Notes: a model not told the origin generated them from the letters alone. 64,000 bases of DNA from Anaerolineales bacterium UBA3499 (GCA_002377585.1 DFQC01000038.1:97997-161996); one strand, 5' to 3'. Positions 45,380 to 54,612 are shown, counted from the first letter of the stretch. Numbers and translations are program-made.

Positions 45380-46687
45380 TTAGTTAGTCAGATAATCTCT
45401 GGCTAATTGCTCTCCCTTGGCTACGTCAACTTTAGCTAAAAAGAAAGCTCCCAACATAAACAAAACCAAAATTGAAAGGATGCCGAAACGCGCATTATCA
45501 TACATAAGAGTCACATATCCCATCAAGAAAGGGCCCATCACTGCAGCAAACTTGCCAAACATATTGTAGAACCCAAAAAATTCAGCTGATCTTTCAGTCG
45601 GTATGATGCGAGTATAAAGGCTTCGACTCAGTGCTTGGATACCACCCTGAAACAGTGCAATCATTACAGCTAGAGTATAGAAGTGCCACGTTGCATTCAT
45701 AAAATAAGCAAGAAATGTTATTACAGCATAACCACCGATAGCGTACATTATGGCAGGCTTAACTCCTACAACATTTGAAAAACGATAGTACAAAAGAGCA
45801 GCTGGAAAGGCAACAAATTGTACAAGAAGTAGAGCTATAATCAGGGAACTACTATCAAAACCGAGATCAGTTCCATATGAAACTGCCATCCTGACGATAG
45901 TATCTACTCCATCAATATAAAACCAATACGCTAACAAAAACATCCCTACTACTTTCAGATGAGCAATATCACTTATAGTTTTTACAAGTTGTTTCCATCC
46001 AGAAGATATAGCTTCCAGTGCACCAACAGAATCATGCTTAGTGGGCTCTTTCACAAAAAGAAAGACTGGGATTGAAAAAACCGCCCACCACATAGCAACA
46101 GTCACAAATGAAATCCTGATTGCAGTAGAGCCGTCAGGAATACCAAACAGTTCTGGTTGAAGATACATTATGACATTTATCAAAAACAGCAATCCACCGC
46201 CAATATACCCCCAAGCGAATCCTAAGGCCGATACGTAGTCTACTTTTTCTTTGCGAGCAATAACAGGTAAAAGCGAGTCGTAAAACAGGTTACTACTAGA
46301 AAAACCAATTGCCGCCAAAGCATATACCAATACTGCCGTAAGCCACTGACCTTGCTGTACCATCCAAAGTCCACCAGTCATCACTATACCCAAAAAAGCA
46401 AAGAGAGCAAGAAATTTCTTTTTGGCACCAGCTCTATCGGCAATAGCACCTAGGAAAGGAGCCAAAGCAGCTACAACAATAGAACCTATCGAATTAGACA
46501 ATCCCAGAATATAAGTGCTTTCACTTGGGTTGTTGGGATTGGCCCAATATGCTTTGAAAAATAATGGGAAGAAACCGGCCATGACTGTAGTTGCAAATGC
46601 TGAATTAGCCCAGTCATATAATGCCCATGAACGCCAAGCGCGTTTATCATCTGTCTGTAACAAAGTATCATTAGGAGATATTGACAT
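45380..46687 (-). CDS. MFS transporter, UMF1/Atg22 type
   Basis: A 435-residue, 11-12-helix transporter. RAWRSWALYDWANSAFATTVMAGFFP is the clear UMF1/Atg22-like signature, and RTIIPTERSAEFFGFYNMFGKFAA-like text (here TRIIPTERSAEFFGF) is the second. Bacterial relatives are proposed to export amino acids or sugars, without proof. It lies 76 bases downstream of the surE stop on the same strand. Confidence 0.9.
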   Translation of the reverse strand: MSISPNDTLLQTDDKRAWRSWALYDWANSAFATTVMAGFFPLFFKAYWANPNNPSESTYILGLSNSIGSIVVAALAPFLGAIADRAGAKKKFLALFAFLGIVMTGGLWMVQQGQWLTAVLVYALAAIGFSSSNLFYDSLLPVIARKEKVDYVSALGFAWGYIGGGLLFLINVIMYLQPELFGIPDGSTAIRISFVTVAMWWAVFSIPVFLFVKEPTKHDSVGALEAISSGWKQLVKTISDIAHLKVVGMFLLAYWFYIDGVDTIVRMAVSYGTDLGFDSSSLIIALLLVQFVAFPAALLYYRFSNVVGVKPAIMYAIGGYAVITFLAYFMNATWHFYTLAVMIALFQGGIQALSRSLYTRIIPTERSAEFFGFYNMFGKFAAVMGPFLMGYVTLMYDNARFGILSILVLFMLGAFFLAKVDVAKGEQLARDYLTN

Positions 46688-46763
46688 ATCTTTTTGCCTC
46701 CAGTGCTATCAGCTCTTTTTCACATACAATCCAATCTAATAGTTGTAATCACAACATTATTAA

Positions 46764-47546
46764 CTAGCATTCATTATTGTCATTTGGAACTTCAAACATC
46801 CAATCATTCAAATCGGTCACAAATGAATTTGATGTTCTATCAATCTTCAAAGGAGTAACTGAAATATATTTGTTGGCAATAGCACCAATATCCATTCCAA
46901 TTTTCTCTGGATTGTTAAACGGCTTTCCACCTATCCAATAATATGTTTCACCGTAAGGATCTTTGTAGTGCACCAAATCATCCTGATGATGCCCACTGTC
47001 ACATTGTCTTGTAATCTCGAAACCTTTCATCTCATCTAGAGGAACAGTAGGAACATTAACATTCAGTAGAGTATTAGGAGGCAAACCACGATGCACTACT
47101 TGTCTCACGACCTCCAATCCAACTTTAGCCGCAGGCTCATATCCTATATCTTCATCAAATAAAGTAGATATAGCTATACCAGGCACACCCATTATCACCG
47201 CTTCTGTAGCGGCGGCTACTGTACCAGAATAGTTAACGTCATACCCTAAATTATTACTGGTGTTAATGCCGGCAACCACTAGGTTTATAGGCTTCTCAAG
47301 AGCTCCAAGAAGCCCAAGTACTACGCAATCGGCGGGACTACCATTAGTTGTAAATGCATTGGTACCATCGGGAAGATCAGTGCTTTGTAATCGCAGGGGA
47401 TTGTCAAGAGTTTTCGCATGCCCTGCCACTGACCAGTTACGATTAGGTGCCAAAACCGTAACGTCTCCCACATCACGAAGTGCATATGCTAAAGCATGTA
47501 GGCCAGGTGATGTGACTCCATCGTCATTAGTAATTAAAATATTCAT
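46764..47546 (-). CDS. surE: SurE 5'/3'-nucleotidase (copy 2)
   Basis: A 260-residue SurE. ITNDDGVTSPGLHALA holds the metal Asp pair. LAPNRNWSVAGHAKT, TNGSPADCVVLGL and VAGINTSNNLGYDVNYSGTVAAA complete the site. Compared with the copy at 30015-30815 this one is nearer to the commonest bacterial form in its LAPxxxxSxxG loop. Having two may separate nucleotide from polyphosphate or other substrates. Confidence 0.92.
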   Translation of the reverse strand: MNILITNDDGVTSPGLHALAYALRDVGDVTVLAPNRNWSVAGHAKTLDNPLRLQSTDLPDGTNAFTTNGSPADCVVLGLLGALEKPINLVVAGINTSNNLGYDVNYSGTVAAATEAVIMGVPGIAISTLFDEDIGYEPAAKVGLEVVRQVVHRGLPPNTLLNVNVPTVPLDEMKGFEITRQCDSGHHQDDLVHYKDPYGETYYWIGGKPFNNPEKIGMDIGAIANKYISVTPLKIDRTSNSFVTDLNDWMFEVPNDNNEC

Positions 47547-47597
47547 AACTGCACTTTACCGCAACCTAACAATTACGGCAACCTTATCGGCAACATG

Positions 47598-48131
47598 TCA
47601 CCTGACATCAGCTATGAATGCATCCCAAACACTGTCGCAATATACATCAGAGCGATTCAAATAAGCATCTTGTATTATTGCTGCTTGTTGTTCCAAATTG
47701 TAGTCTTTAAGACGAATGCCATCCAAACGCGACTTTTCTAGATTTGCTTGTCCTCCATAATTATAGACATCATCTCCCTCGCGAATATGTGTCATTAATG
47801 CCCTAGGCAAATAATTCCATCCCATAGATTGAAATTGCCACACGTGGACAAGCTCGTGAATTAACCAACCCATAGATAACCTGAATTCATTATTCCCTGA
47901 CAAACAAATAGTAGGAAGACATATAGGGAAATAGCAGTGAAAACCAATAGCTATAGCATTTTGTTGGTTCTGAGGCCGAGCAGGAACAAATCGCATCCTA
48001 CGCGACCAATCATCTACAACATTGGTCCATCGTACGCCTTCATGGACAATTACCCTCTGGTACTCTATAGATGCCGAAAACACAGTCTCCGCTTCTTGTT
48101 GTTCCCAACTATATAAATTGCGTCTAGTCAT
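47598..48131 (-). CDS. HExxH metallopeptidase-like protein (DUF4157-like)
   Basis: A 177-residue protein with IHELVHVWQFQ, an HExxH zinc motif near residue 90, followed by a region rich in Asn, Asp and Tyr. This resembles the small DUF4157/eCIS-core metallopeptidase-like domains. I place the start at 48131 (MTRRNLYSWEQQ), eight bases inside the upstream small gene. Longer in-frame starts at 48158, 48152 or 48248 lie deeper in that gene. No signal peptide is visible. Target unknown. Confidence 0.65.
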   Translation of the reverse strand: MTRRNLYSWEQQEAETVFSASIEYQRVIVHEGVRWTNVVDDWSRRMRFVPARPQNQQNAIAIGFHCYFPICLPTICLSGNNEFRLSMGWLIHELVHVWQFQSMGWNYLPRALMTHIREGDDVYNYGGQANLEKSRLDGIRLKDYNLEQQAAIIQDAYLNRSDVYCDSVWDAFIADVR

Positions 48132-48336
48132 CTTGCTGAAAAACAATGGCATGGCCATTACAACTGAGAACTGGCAGTACAGGATATTTTTCGTATTGCT
48201 TATTCCGTCTTGCCAAATTACACATAACAAAATGTGATCCGCGATCACTTGTAACTACTCTCAGATGTTTACAAGTAACGCAAAGTCCTATCCCGACATT
48301 GTCCATAGATTGATTGCTAACATCCAAATTTCCCAT
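48124..48336 (-). CDS. Small Cys-containing conserved hypothetical protein
   Basis: A 70-residue protein with CVTCKHLRVV, then VMCNLARRN and YPVLPVLSCNG. The CxxC-(n)-C-(n)-C pattern with PxLPVxxCxG suggests a small metal-binding or zinc-ribbon protein that I have seen as a type in unrelated genomes but cannot name. The start at 48336 or the Met at 48306 are both possible. It overlaps the metallopeptidase-like gene by eight bases, which suggests coupled translation. Confidence 0.65.
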   Translation of the reverse strand: MGNLDVSNQSMDNVGIGLCVTCKHLRVVTSDRGSHFVMCNLARRNKQYEKYPVLPVLSCNGHAIVFQQDD

Positions 48337-48444
48337 CCAATTGATTGATATGAACCCATTGTAACTATTGCTTTAGCATAATATCATAATATTCTAGTAG
48401 TTACCTTGAACTCCGCAAGCCCACATTTATGCTATCATGCCAGC

Positions 48445-49137
48445 ATGAGATTTAGTACCGGTAGATGCACCGGCCTTGTTACAATCGGAAATGATAGGCT
48501 CCAAGTAAAATTAGATACTGACCAAATTCCACTTCCTGGACAATTCATGCTAGGACGATTCTGGAGAACCATTTATCCATATCTGAATACAGTTTTATTT
48601 CCAACTACTACCAATAGTAATAACTTTACAATAGAAATAAAAAATGAAGATCCAAAATCTAATTACCTAAATCTAGGATCAAAAGTATGCCTCATTGGTC
48701 CTTGCGGTCAACCTATTTTAATCAATAAAACTACCAGACACCTACTACTTGTAGCCGATAAAAACCCAAACAAATTGCTTTCATTCGCACAATTAGCTCT
48801 GTCACGTGGTATTGACGTAACATTTTTTATATCATGCACATATCCAGTGGAATCGCTTGATCCAAGAATTGAAATTCACAGAGGTGAACTGAAGCCGTTC
48901 TTGGAAAACCATTTGGACTGGGCAGAACAAGTATTAATGGATTTCAATCCCGGACCAACAATACGAAAATTACTAGACCCAATATCCAGTAATATTTATG
49001 TGCTATCTAGTCTTATGATGCCCTGTGGTTCTGGCGCCTGCTATGGATGCGCTGTTTATACTAAATCAGGATGGAAATTAGCTTGTAAACAGGGTCCTTT
49101 CTTTAAATTATCTGAATTACAAATAGAATTTGAGTAA
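48445..49137 (+). CDS. PyrK-like [2Fe-2S] electron transfer protein, divergent
   Basis: A 230-residue protein resembling the electron-transfer subunit of class 1B dihydroorotate dehydrogenase. The C-terminal cluster PCGSGACYGCAVYTKSGWKLAC keeps four Cys in the PyrK order. The FAD-binding RPxS motif expected after the LPGQF strand is not recognisable (LNTVLFP in its place), and the pyridine-nucleotide region is reduced. The ATG at 48445 is preferred over a TTG at 48406. A PyrD-like gene follows. Confidence 0.7.
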   Translation: MRFSTGRCTGLVTIGNDRLQVKLDTDQIPLPGQFMLGRFWRTIYPYLNTVLFPTTTNSNNFTIEIKNEDPKSNYLNLGSKVCLIGPCGQPILINKTTRHLLLVADKNPNKLLSFAQLALSRGIDVTFFISCTYPVESLDPRIEIHRGELKPFLENHLDWAEQVLMDFNPGPTIRKLLDPISSNIYVLSSLMMPCGSGACYGCAVYTKSGWKLACKQGPFFKLSELQIEFE

Positions 49138-49200
49138 CGTTACACAAAACACTATACTTGGAGACACTAAACAAATTCTGCTAATTTGCCAATAACCAAT

Positions 49201-50031
49201 ATGGTCATTAATCCACCTGATAATATCACTCAAATTGAACTAGCTCCTGAACACAAAAGGGGTCTCACATTGACAAGTCCATTTATCGCAGAATCTGGAT
49301 GCTGGGGATTTGTAGATGAGTACTCCAAAATAATCAAAATGCGCCTATTAGGGGCAATGATCACAAATCCTATTTCAGTATATCCACGCAACCCTAGTCG
49401 AAGCGTACAAATACGAGAGGTAAGCCCTGGAATAGCACTGCATACTGGCTTACCCAATCCCGGTATACGGCAAGCGTTACTGACATTTGGAAAAAAATGG
49501 AGTAACTTTGCTTGCCCTATAATAGTAAACTTAGCAGTAGACAATCCAGATGAAGTAAACGAATGCATATACCAACTTGAAGAACAGGATAACGTACTAG
49601 GTATTGAAATTGGATTGCAAAATCATGATGACCCTAACCATGCGGCAGCTATTGTAGCCAATGCGGCAAGAGGATCTTTGCCTATTATTGTTAAAATTCC
49701 ATTTGAGAACCAAGAAACTTTCGCTAGACTGGCTCAAGACTCTGGAGCACAAGCCATTACTGTCACGGCCCCAGCAAGAACAACTTTACCGCACAAAAGT
49801 ACCTGGTTTGAGGGAAGACTGTATGGCGCCAACACTTTTGGAATAATACTAACATTGGTCAGAAAACTGTCTCAGACAATTAGATTACCTATAATAGCTG
49901 CGGGTGATGTACACAATATTGAGCAAGCTCATACGCTTCTAGAAGCAGGTGCTAAAGCGGTTCAGCTAGGTTCTATAGTATGGGTTCAACCAAGTAGAGT
50001 AAACTTAATTTTGAAGTCATGGCAACACTGA
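49201..50031 (+). CDS. PyrD-like TIM-barrel protein, divergent
   Basis: A 276-residue FMN-barrel protein like dihydroorotate dehydrogenase. The C-terminal half is recognisable (LPIIAAGDVHNIEQAHTLLEAGAKAVQLGSI) and a Lys in IIVKIPF matches the FMN/substrate Lys. The region that normally reads NxSCPN and supplies the catalytic Cys reads GIEIGLQNHDD. It probably works with the PyrK-like protein, but whether it oxidises dihydroorotate is doubtful. The ATG at 49201 is used; a TTG at 49186 is possible. It overlaps rsmG by 13 bases. Confidence 0.7.
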   Translation: MVINPPDNITQIELAPEHKRGLTLTSPFIAESGCWGFVDEYSKIIKMRLLGAMITNPISVYPRNPSRSVQIREVSPGIALHTGLPNPGIRQALLTFGKKWSNFACPIIVNLAVDNPDEVNECIYQLEEQDNVLGIEIGLQNHDDPNHAAAIVANAARGSLPIIVKIPFENQETFARLAQDSGAQAITVTAPARTTLPHKSTWFEGRLYGANTFGIILTLVRKLSQTIRLPIIAAGDVHNIEQAHTLLEAGAKAVQLGSIVWVQPSRVNLILKSWQH

Positions 50032-50744
50032 CACATCTGGTACACGAATTACTAGGAATACATCTGACTAAGTTACAAATGGATGCATTCCACTTCTATG
50101 AAACAGAATTGAGACGTTGGAATGAAAATATCAATCTAACCAGAATACTGGATAGTCAAGACATTTTAGTACAACATTTTCTGGATTCATTATCGTGCCT
50201 TCTACCACTACACAATATATCAGGTAAACATGCGCCAATCCAATTAGTTGATGTTGGATCAGGAGCGGGATTTCCAGGAATACCTATGGCAATTATAAGT
50301 TCTAATATTGATGTTTCTCTTGTAGAATCGACAGAGAAAAAGTGTGTATTCATGAATCAGATCATTAATGAAATCGGACTGTCTAATGCGCGAGTGTTCA
50401 ACGAACGAGTTGAAAAACTCGGGCAAGATTGTGAACATAGAGAGCGTTATGACTGGGCTATTGCACGTGCCGTAGCAAGCCTACCGGTGCTAGCAGAGTA
50501 TTTGTTACCATTAACCCGTGTATCCGGATACTGTCTAGCACAAAAAACACTAGTCTCTGAGTCGGAAATCTCGAAAGCCACATCAGTTTTGTCTCAACTA
50601 GGAGGACACCTAGATCAAATAGTACCTGTGGACTTGCCGGACGTGCACCAAACCAGACATTTAATCGTAATGAGGAAGATAACTGCAACTCCGAAGAAAT
50701 ATCCGCGTCGTCCAGGGATACCTAAGAAACGTCCGTTAATTTAG
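50019..50744 (+). CDS. rsmG: 16S rRNA (guanine-527-N7)-methyltransferase
   Basis: A 241-residue RsmG (GidB). The SAM-binding VDVGSGAGFPGIPMAI and the later IARAVASLPVLAEYLLPL are diagnostic. The C-terminus ends in a basic tail (KKYPRRPGIPKKRP) of the family. It methylates G527 of 16S rRNA. It begins inside the PyrD-like gene. Confidence 0.95.
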   Translation: MATLTHLVHELLGIHLTKLQMDAFHFYETELRRWNENINLTRILDSQDILVQHFLDSLSCLLPLHNISGKHAPIQLVDVGSGAGFPGIPMAIISSNIDVSLVESTEKKCVFMNQIINEIGLSNARVFNERVEKLGQDCEHRERYDWAIARAVASLPVLAEYLLPLTRVSGYCLAQKTLVSESEISKATSVLSQLGGHLDQIVPVDLPDVHQTRHLIVMRKITATPKKYPRRPGIPKKRPLI

Positions 50745-50754
50745 TCGCTACAAT

Positions 50755-51969
50755 TTATCCGGATGATTCTAATGTGCCTCTTGCCACATTCCAAATGAAT
50801 GCCTGTGATTGAGATTTCTCAGGTATCATACCTAAGTCTGTAGTTGTCATCATCACTTGTTCGGCTTCGTTGACACGCTCCAATAAATCATTCCTACGTT
50901 GCAAATCTAGTTCTGCAAGCACTTCATCCAACAACAGAATCGGCCATTCTCCGCTACGGTCACGCATCCACTCCATTTCAGCAAGTTTGAGTGCCAGCAC
51001 AGCCGTTCGACCCTGTCCACGAGAACCAAAAAGACTTAGGTCAATTCCACTAATTTCGAATCGAAAGTCATCTCTATGAGGTCCAATCAAGGTCATTCCT
51101 CTGCGTTTCTCATCCGCACGCAACTTGGCAATTTTATCCTTCATTACCGATACTAAATCATCTTCTGAAACTGCGGCACCTACGAACGATTCATCAAACC
51201 CTAATGTAAGCTGATTCTCCTGACTTTGATTTAAATCAAAGCTGGGATAATATTTCAATTGCAAATATTCTAAACCATTGGTCAATTCACTATGAATATT
51301 AGTAGCATAATTCTGTATTTCCGATAATGCACGGGCTCTCCGAGCAACAACAATTGATCCTTTTTCACATAGTTGTTCATCCCAAAACTCAAGTTCCTTG
51401 AGTACAGTGTTTTGTCGATCCTGCAAAGTTTTTAATAATGCATTTCTTTGTGCAAGAATCTTTGCATAATCACGAACAGCCTTTGAATACACTGAATCCA
51501 CTTGAGAAATAGTAGAATCCAGATAATTACGTCTATCCCTGGGAGAACCCTCCACTAATACCATGTTTTGCGGCAGAAACATGACAACATTGACAATGCC
51601 ACTTAACGAACTTACATTCATCTTCAATCCATCAACAAGCACATGTTTTGTCAGACGTGGCTCTCGACTTGTATCATTATTGTCAATTTGGAGTCTAATA
51701 TCCACCTTACGTGTTTCATTTTTTAATATCACTTCAGCACAAATCCTCATATGAGGCTGAGCGTCCTCTTGCATAGCCAACCAATGAATTAATTGACGGT
51801 GACTACCTTTGTGAGGAGAGTTGGCTCCAGCAAGATAGTGAACTGCTTCAAGCAAGCTAGTCTTACCCTGTGCATTACTGCCTACTAATATCAAATGCCC
51901 TAAAGGTAAATTTGCTTCCAAATGACGATATATTCGAAAATTAGTTAGAGAAAGTTCGCTAATATGCAC
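50755..51969 (-). CDS. recF: DNA replication/repair protein RecF
   Basis: A 404-residue RecF ATPase. The Walker A is LVGSNAQGKTSLLEA, the signature segment FGSRGQGRTAVLALKLAE, and the Walker B LLLDEVLAELD. It loads RecA at gaps with RecO and RecR. I place the start at a GTG at 51969 (reading MHISELSLTNFRIY, the standard RecF N-terminus); a TTG at 51981 is the other option. It is not next to dnaA or dnaN, unlike in many bacteria. It converges on rsmG. Confidence 0.93.
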   Translation of the reverse strand: MHISELSLTNFRIYRHLEANLPLGHLILVGSNAQGKTSLLEAVHYLAGANSPHKGSHRQLIHWLAMQEDAQPHMRICAEVILKNETRKVDIRLQIDNNDTSREPRLTKHVLVDGLKMNVSSLSGIVNVVMFLPQNMVLVEGSPRDRRNYLDSTISQVDSVYSKAVRDYAKILAQRNALLKTLQDRQNTVLKELEFWDEQLCEKGSIVVARRARALSEIQNYATNIHSELTNGLEYLQLKYYPSFDLNQSQENQLTLGFDESFVGAAVSEDDLVSVMKDKIAKLRADEKRRGMTLIGPHRDDFRFEISGIDLSLFGSRGQGRTAVLALKLAEMEWMRDRSGEWPILLLDEVLAELDLQRRNDLLERVNEAEQVMMTTTDLGMIPEKSQSQAFIWNVARGTLESSG

Positions 51970-52045
51970 TTTGTATAACAATACTATGACAATATACGGT
52001 TAATAACATGATGTGGCGAGTAATCATAACTAGATTATATCTGCA

Positions 52046-52078
52046 ATCATTATATGTGCACTGACCACATATAATGAT
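52046..52078. promoter_or_regulatory. Perfect 13-bp inverted repeat in a divergent promoter region
   Basis: ATCATTATATGTG (52046-52058) and CACATATAATGAT (52066-52078) flank seven bases. Each arm contains TATAAT reading outward, so a dimeric regulator bound here could cover -10 boxes for recF (-) and the protease gene (+). -35 boxes are not convincing. Confidence 0.5.
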
Positions 52079-52177
52079 ATAGTACGCACACTATGTAAAA
52101 TCACAGCATATGGTAGACTGAAAACGTTGATAAAATATTTTGCCATTGAACTTAGTCTACTCCCATTACCTGCACCC

Positions 52178-54235
52178 ATGAACATTGAAGCCAAGATATC
52201 ATCAGTAATATTGCATGTCATAACATTTACTACTGTCAGCACTGCGTGTATGCCACTCAATAAAAACATTCTTTCAACAACGAAGACTAAACCGGACAAT
52301 ATTGCTACGATAATTCAAGATGAATCACTTCCAGTTACTAAAGTAGTAGAAAACAATTATTTGCCGACGGCCAACTCAAAAAATGAGTCGTCTGTCACGA
52401 TGACATCAACTCCAAAACCTTTTTCTGACAATACAAATCCGGACACTCTGCAAATGATCAGAGAAATGCCAATACCAGAGAACAACTTGCGTGAAGTTGC
52501 CATGCGTCTGCTTGGTAAATCACATATACCTCTTACAGTTCAAGGACAATTGTACGATCACCAAATAGATGACCAAATCACTTTCTCAGCCACAAATCTT
52601 GATACCGACGAACACTTTGATGTAACGGCAGAACTAGTTTACCGCGGGCCAGAAGTATATTTCTTTGCACAAACAGATTTAGATGTGCATAAAAATATGG
52701 TATCACTTGAGACAGTCATGGACAATTTTGAAACTAATATTATTCCTAATGTCAGAAAGTTTTTTGGTCGAGAATGGTCCCCAGGTATAGATGGTGATCC
52801 ACGACTATACATTCTATATACTAGTGGTCTCGGCAATTCCGCAGGTGGATATTATTCGTCAACCGATGAATACTCTAAAATTGCGCACCAATATTCCAAT
52901 GAAAAAGAAATGTTCTACATTAACGCAGACACTGTCGACATAAATGATCCTTACATGGGCAGCATATTGGCTCATGAATTCCAACACATGGTGCACTGGG
53001 CTAACGATGCCAATGAAGAAACATGGGTAAATGAAGGCGCTTCAGTATTAGCTGAAATGCTCAATGGGTTCACGCCTCAGGTAGTAGATGAAGCATTTGC
53101 ATCTAACCCTGATTTACAACTAAACGCATGGAGCACATCCGGTGGAGGCGCAGATTCAATTCCGCATTATGGCGCATCATTTCTTTTCTTAAATTATTTT
53201 CTAGATCGCTTCGGAGACCAAGCAACTCGAGCCTTAATATCACATACTGATAGTGGTTTTGGAGCAATGGATCAGGTTTTTTCAAAAATGAACATAATTG
53301 ACGCAAATACGGGAGAACCTATGACTGTGATGAGTTTTTTTGCAGACTGGTTGATAGCAAATTACATAGGTGATACCTCGTGGTCCGATGGTAGATATGG
53401 ATATCACAATTATCCGGATGCACCACTAGCAACATCAAATAAAACCATGGGCTGCAACTCCTTATCTGGCAAACTAACTGTCCATCAATATGGTGCCGAC
53501 TACATAGAAACTTTATGCGATTTACCTACACTAGTTTCTTTCACTGGTTCCAATCAGATTGGTGTAGCAAATGTGCGCCCCCATTCTGATAAATTTATGT
53601 TCTGGAGTAATAGACACGACAGTAGTGATACAAAACTCACTAAGGCATTCGATCTTACTACAGTTACTACCGCTACACTCAACTACTGGGCCTGGTGGTC
53701 ACTGGAAGCCAATTATGATTATGTGTACCTACTAGTGTCAACAGATAATGGGGATACTTGGCAGATAATAGAAACACCTCACAGCACTGATTACAATCCA
53801 TCTGGAAACAATCTAGGCTGGGGATATAATGATAATTCAGGCAAAGGCCAACAACCACAATGGATACAAGAATCTGTGAATTTAAATGAGTTCACAGGAC
53901 AAACTATATTACTCAGATTCGAATATATAACGGATGCTGCGATCAATAACCCAGGCTTTATGTTAGATGACATTTCGATCAGGGAGATAGGATATGACGA
54001 AGATTTCGAAGATGGAGACGGTGGGTGGCAATCCAATGGATGGGTGAGATTTGACAACACACTACCTCAAAGCTGGTCATTACAATTAGTAAATCAAAAA
54101 TCACAAGAGGTAACTACGGTAGAATTAACAAATGGAAAGGCAGAGTTCTACATTGATGTTGGTACAACAATTGTTGTTGCTGCCACAACGCCATATACCA
54201 CCGAACTAGCTAGCTATTACATTGAGATACGCTGA
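52178..54235 (+). CDS. Secreted zinc metalloprotease, M6/immune-inhibitor-A-like
   Basis: A 685-residue exported protein. The N-terminal hydrophobic segment ends in VSTAC, a weak lipobox. The catalytic site LAHEFQHMVHW (HExxH, near residue 267) is followed by TWVNEGASVLAEM, whose Glu fits the third ligand of a gluzincin-like enzyme. The C-terminal half has beta-sandwich segments (LLVSTDNGDTWQIIE, FMLDDISI, DFEDGDGGWQ) like those of immune inhibitor A. It probably degrades extracellular protein. The TTG at 52127 is an unlikely alternative start. Confidence 0.8.
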   Translation: MNIEAKISSVILHVITFTTVSTACMPLNKNILSTTKTKPDNIATIIQDESLPVTKVVENNYLPTANSKNESSVTMTSTPKPFSDNTNPDTLQMIREMPIPENNLREVAMRLLGKSHIPLTVQGQLYDHQIDDQITFSATNLDTDEHFDVTAELVYRGPEVYFFAQTDLDVHKNMVSLETVMDNFETNIIPNVRKFFGREWSPGIDGDPRLYILYTSGLGNSAGGYYSSTDEYSKIAHQYSNEKEMFYINADTVDINDPYMGSILAHEFQHMVHWANDANEETWVNEGASVLAEMLNGFTPQVVDEAFASNPDLQLNAWSTSGGGADSIPHYGASFLFLNYFLDRFGDQATRALISHTDSGFGAMDQVFSKMNIIDANTGEPMTVMSFFADWLIANYIGDTSWSDGRYGYHNYPDAPLATSNKTMGCNSLSGKLTVHQYGADYIETLCDLPTLVSFTGSNQIGVANVRPHSDKFMFWSNRHDSSDTKLTKAFDLTTVTTATLNYWAWWSLEANYDYVYLLVSTDNGDTWQIIETPHSTDYNPSGNNLGWGYNDNSGKGQQPQWIQESVNLNEFTGQTILLRFEYITDAAINNPGFMLDDISIREIGYDEDFEDGDGGWQSNGWVRFDNTLPQSWSLQLVNQKSQEVTTVELTNGKAEFYIDVGTTIVVAATTPYTTELASYYIEIR

Positions 54236-54329
54236 AGGAATACTTGTTTACACAAATGTAATTATGAATATTTGCTTATATAAGGATATAAGATATTGAA
54301 AGATATGGTTCTTATGATATGTTTTTTCT

Positions 54330-54470
54330 TTACTTGTCAACGATACTTCCTACCTTGACCATCACACTTTTTCGCATCTCACTACCTGAAGTCGGTGCAA
54401 GCAACAATATCGCCACAGCACCAACTGCTGCACCGCATAAAACACCTGACAAAAAACTAATCAACCGCAT
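54330..54470 (-). CDS. YtxH-like small membrane protein
   Basis: A 46-residue gene inside an otherwise empty 377-base gap. AGGAG lies seven bases before the ATG. The peptide MRLISFLSGVLCGAAVGAVA continues with ILLLAPTSGSEMRKSV, matching the YtxH pattern of a glycine-rich membrane helix followed by LLxAPxSGxExR. Such proteins are linked to envelope stress but lack a known activity. The rest of the gap (54236-54329 and 54471-54612) shows nothing else. Confidence 0.75.
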   Translation of the reverse strand: MRLISFLSGVLCGAAVGAVAILLLAPTSGSEMRKSVMVKVGSIVDK

Positions 54471-54612
54471 ATTTATACTCCTATGCAATTACTTTTTACT
54501 TGAGTATAACACCTGCCAGCTTACAGACAAACTTTCAACTGATAACCAACTAAGGCTGACAATTATGATAAACTGATTTTCGCCAATTGATTTGGTTTGA
54601 AACGATACTAAT

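Noticed and set aside
54319..54576. An 85-codon plus-strand frame in the gap before the SDR gene
   Set aside because: It is the antisense shadow of the better-supported YtxH-like gene on the other strand and has no ribosome site.
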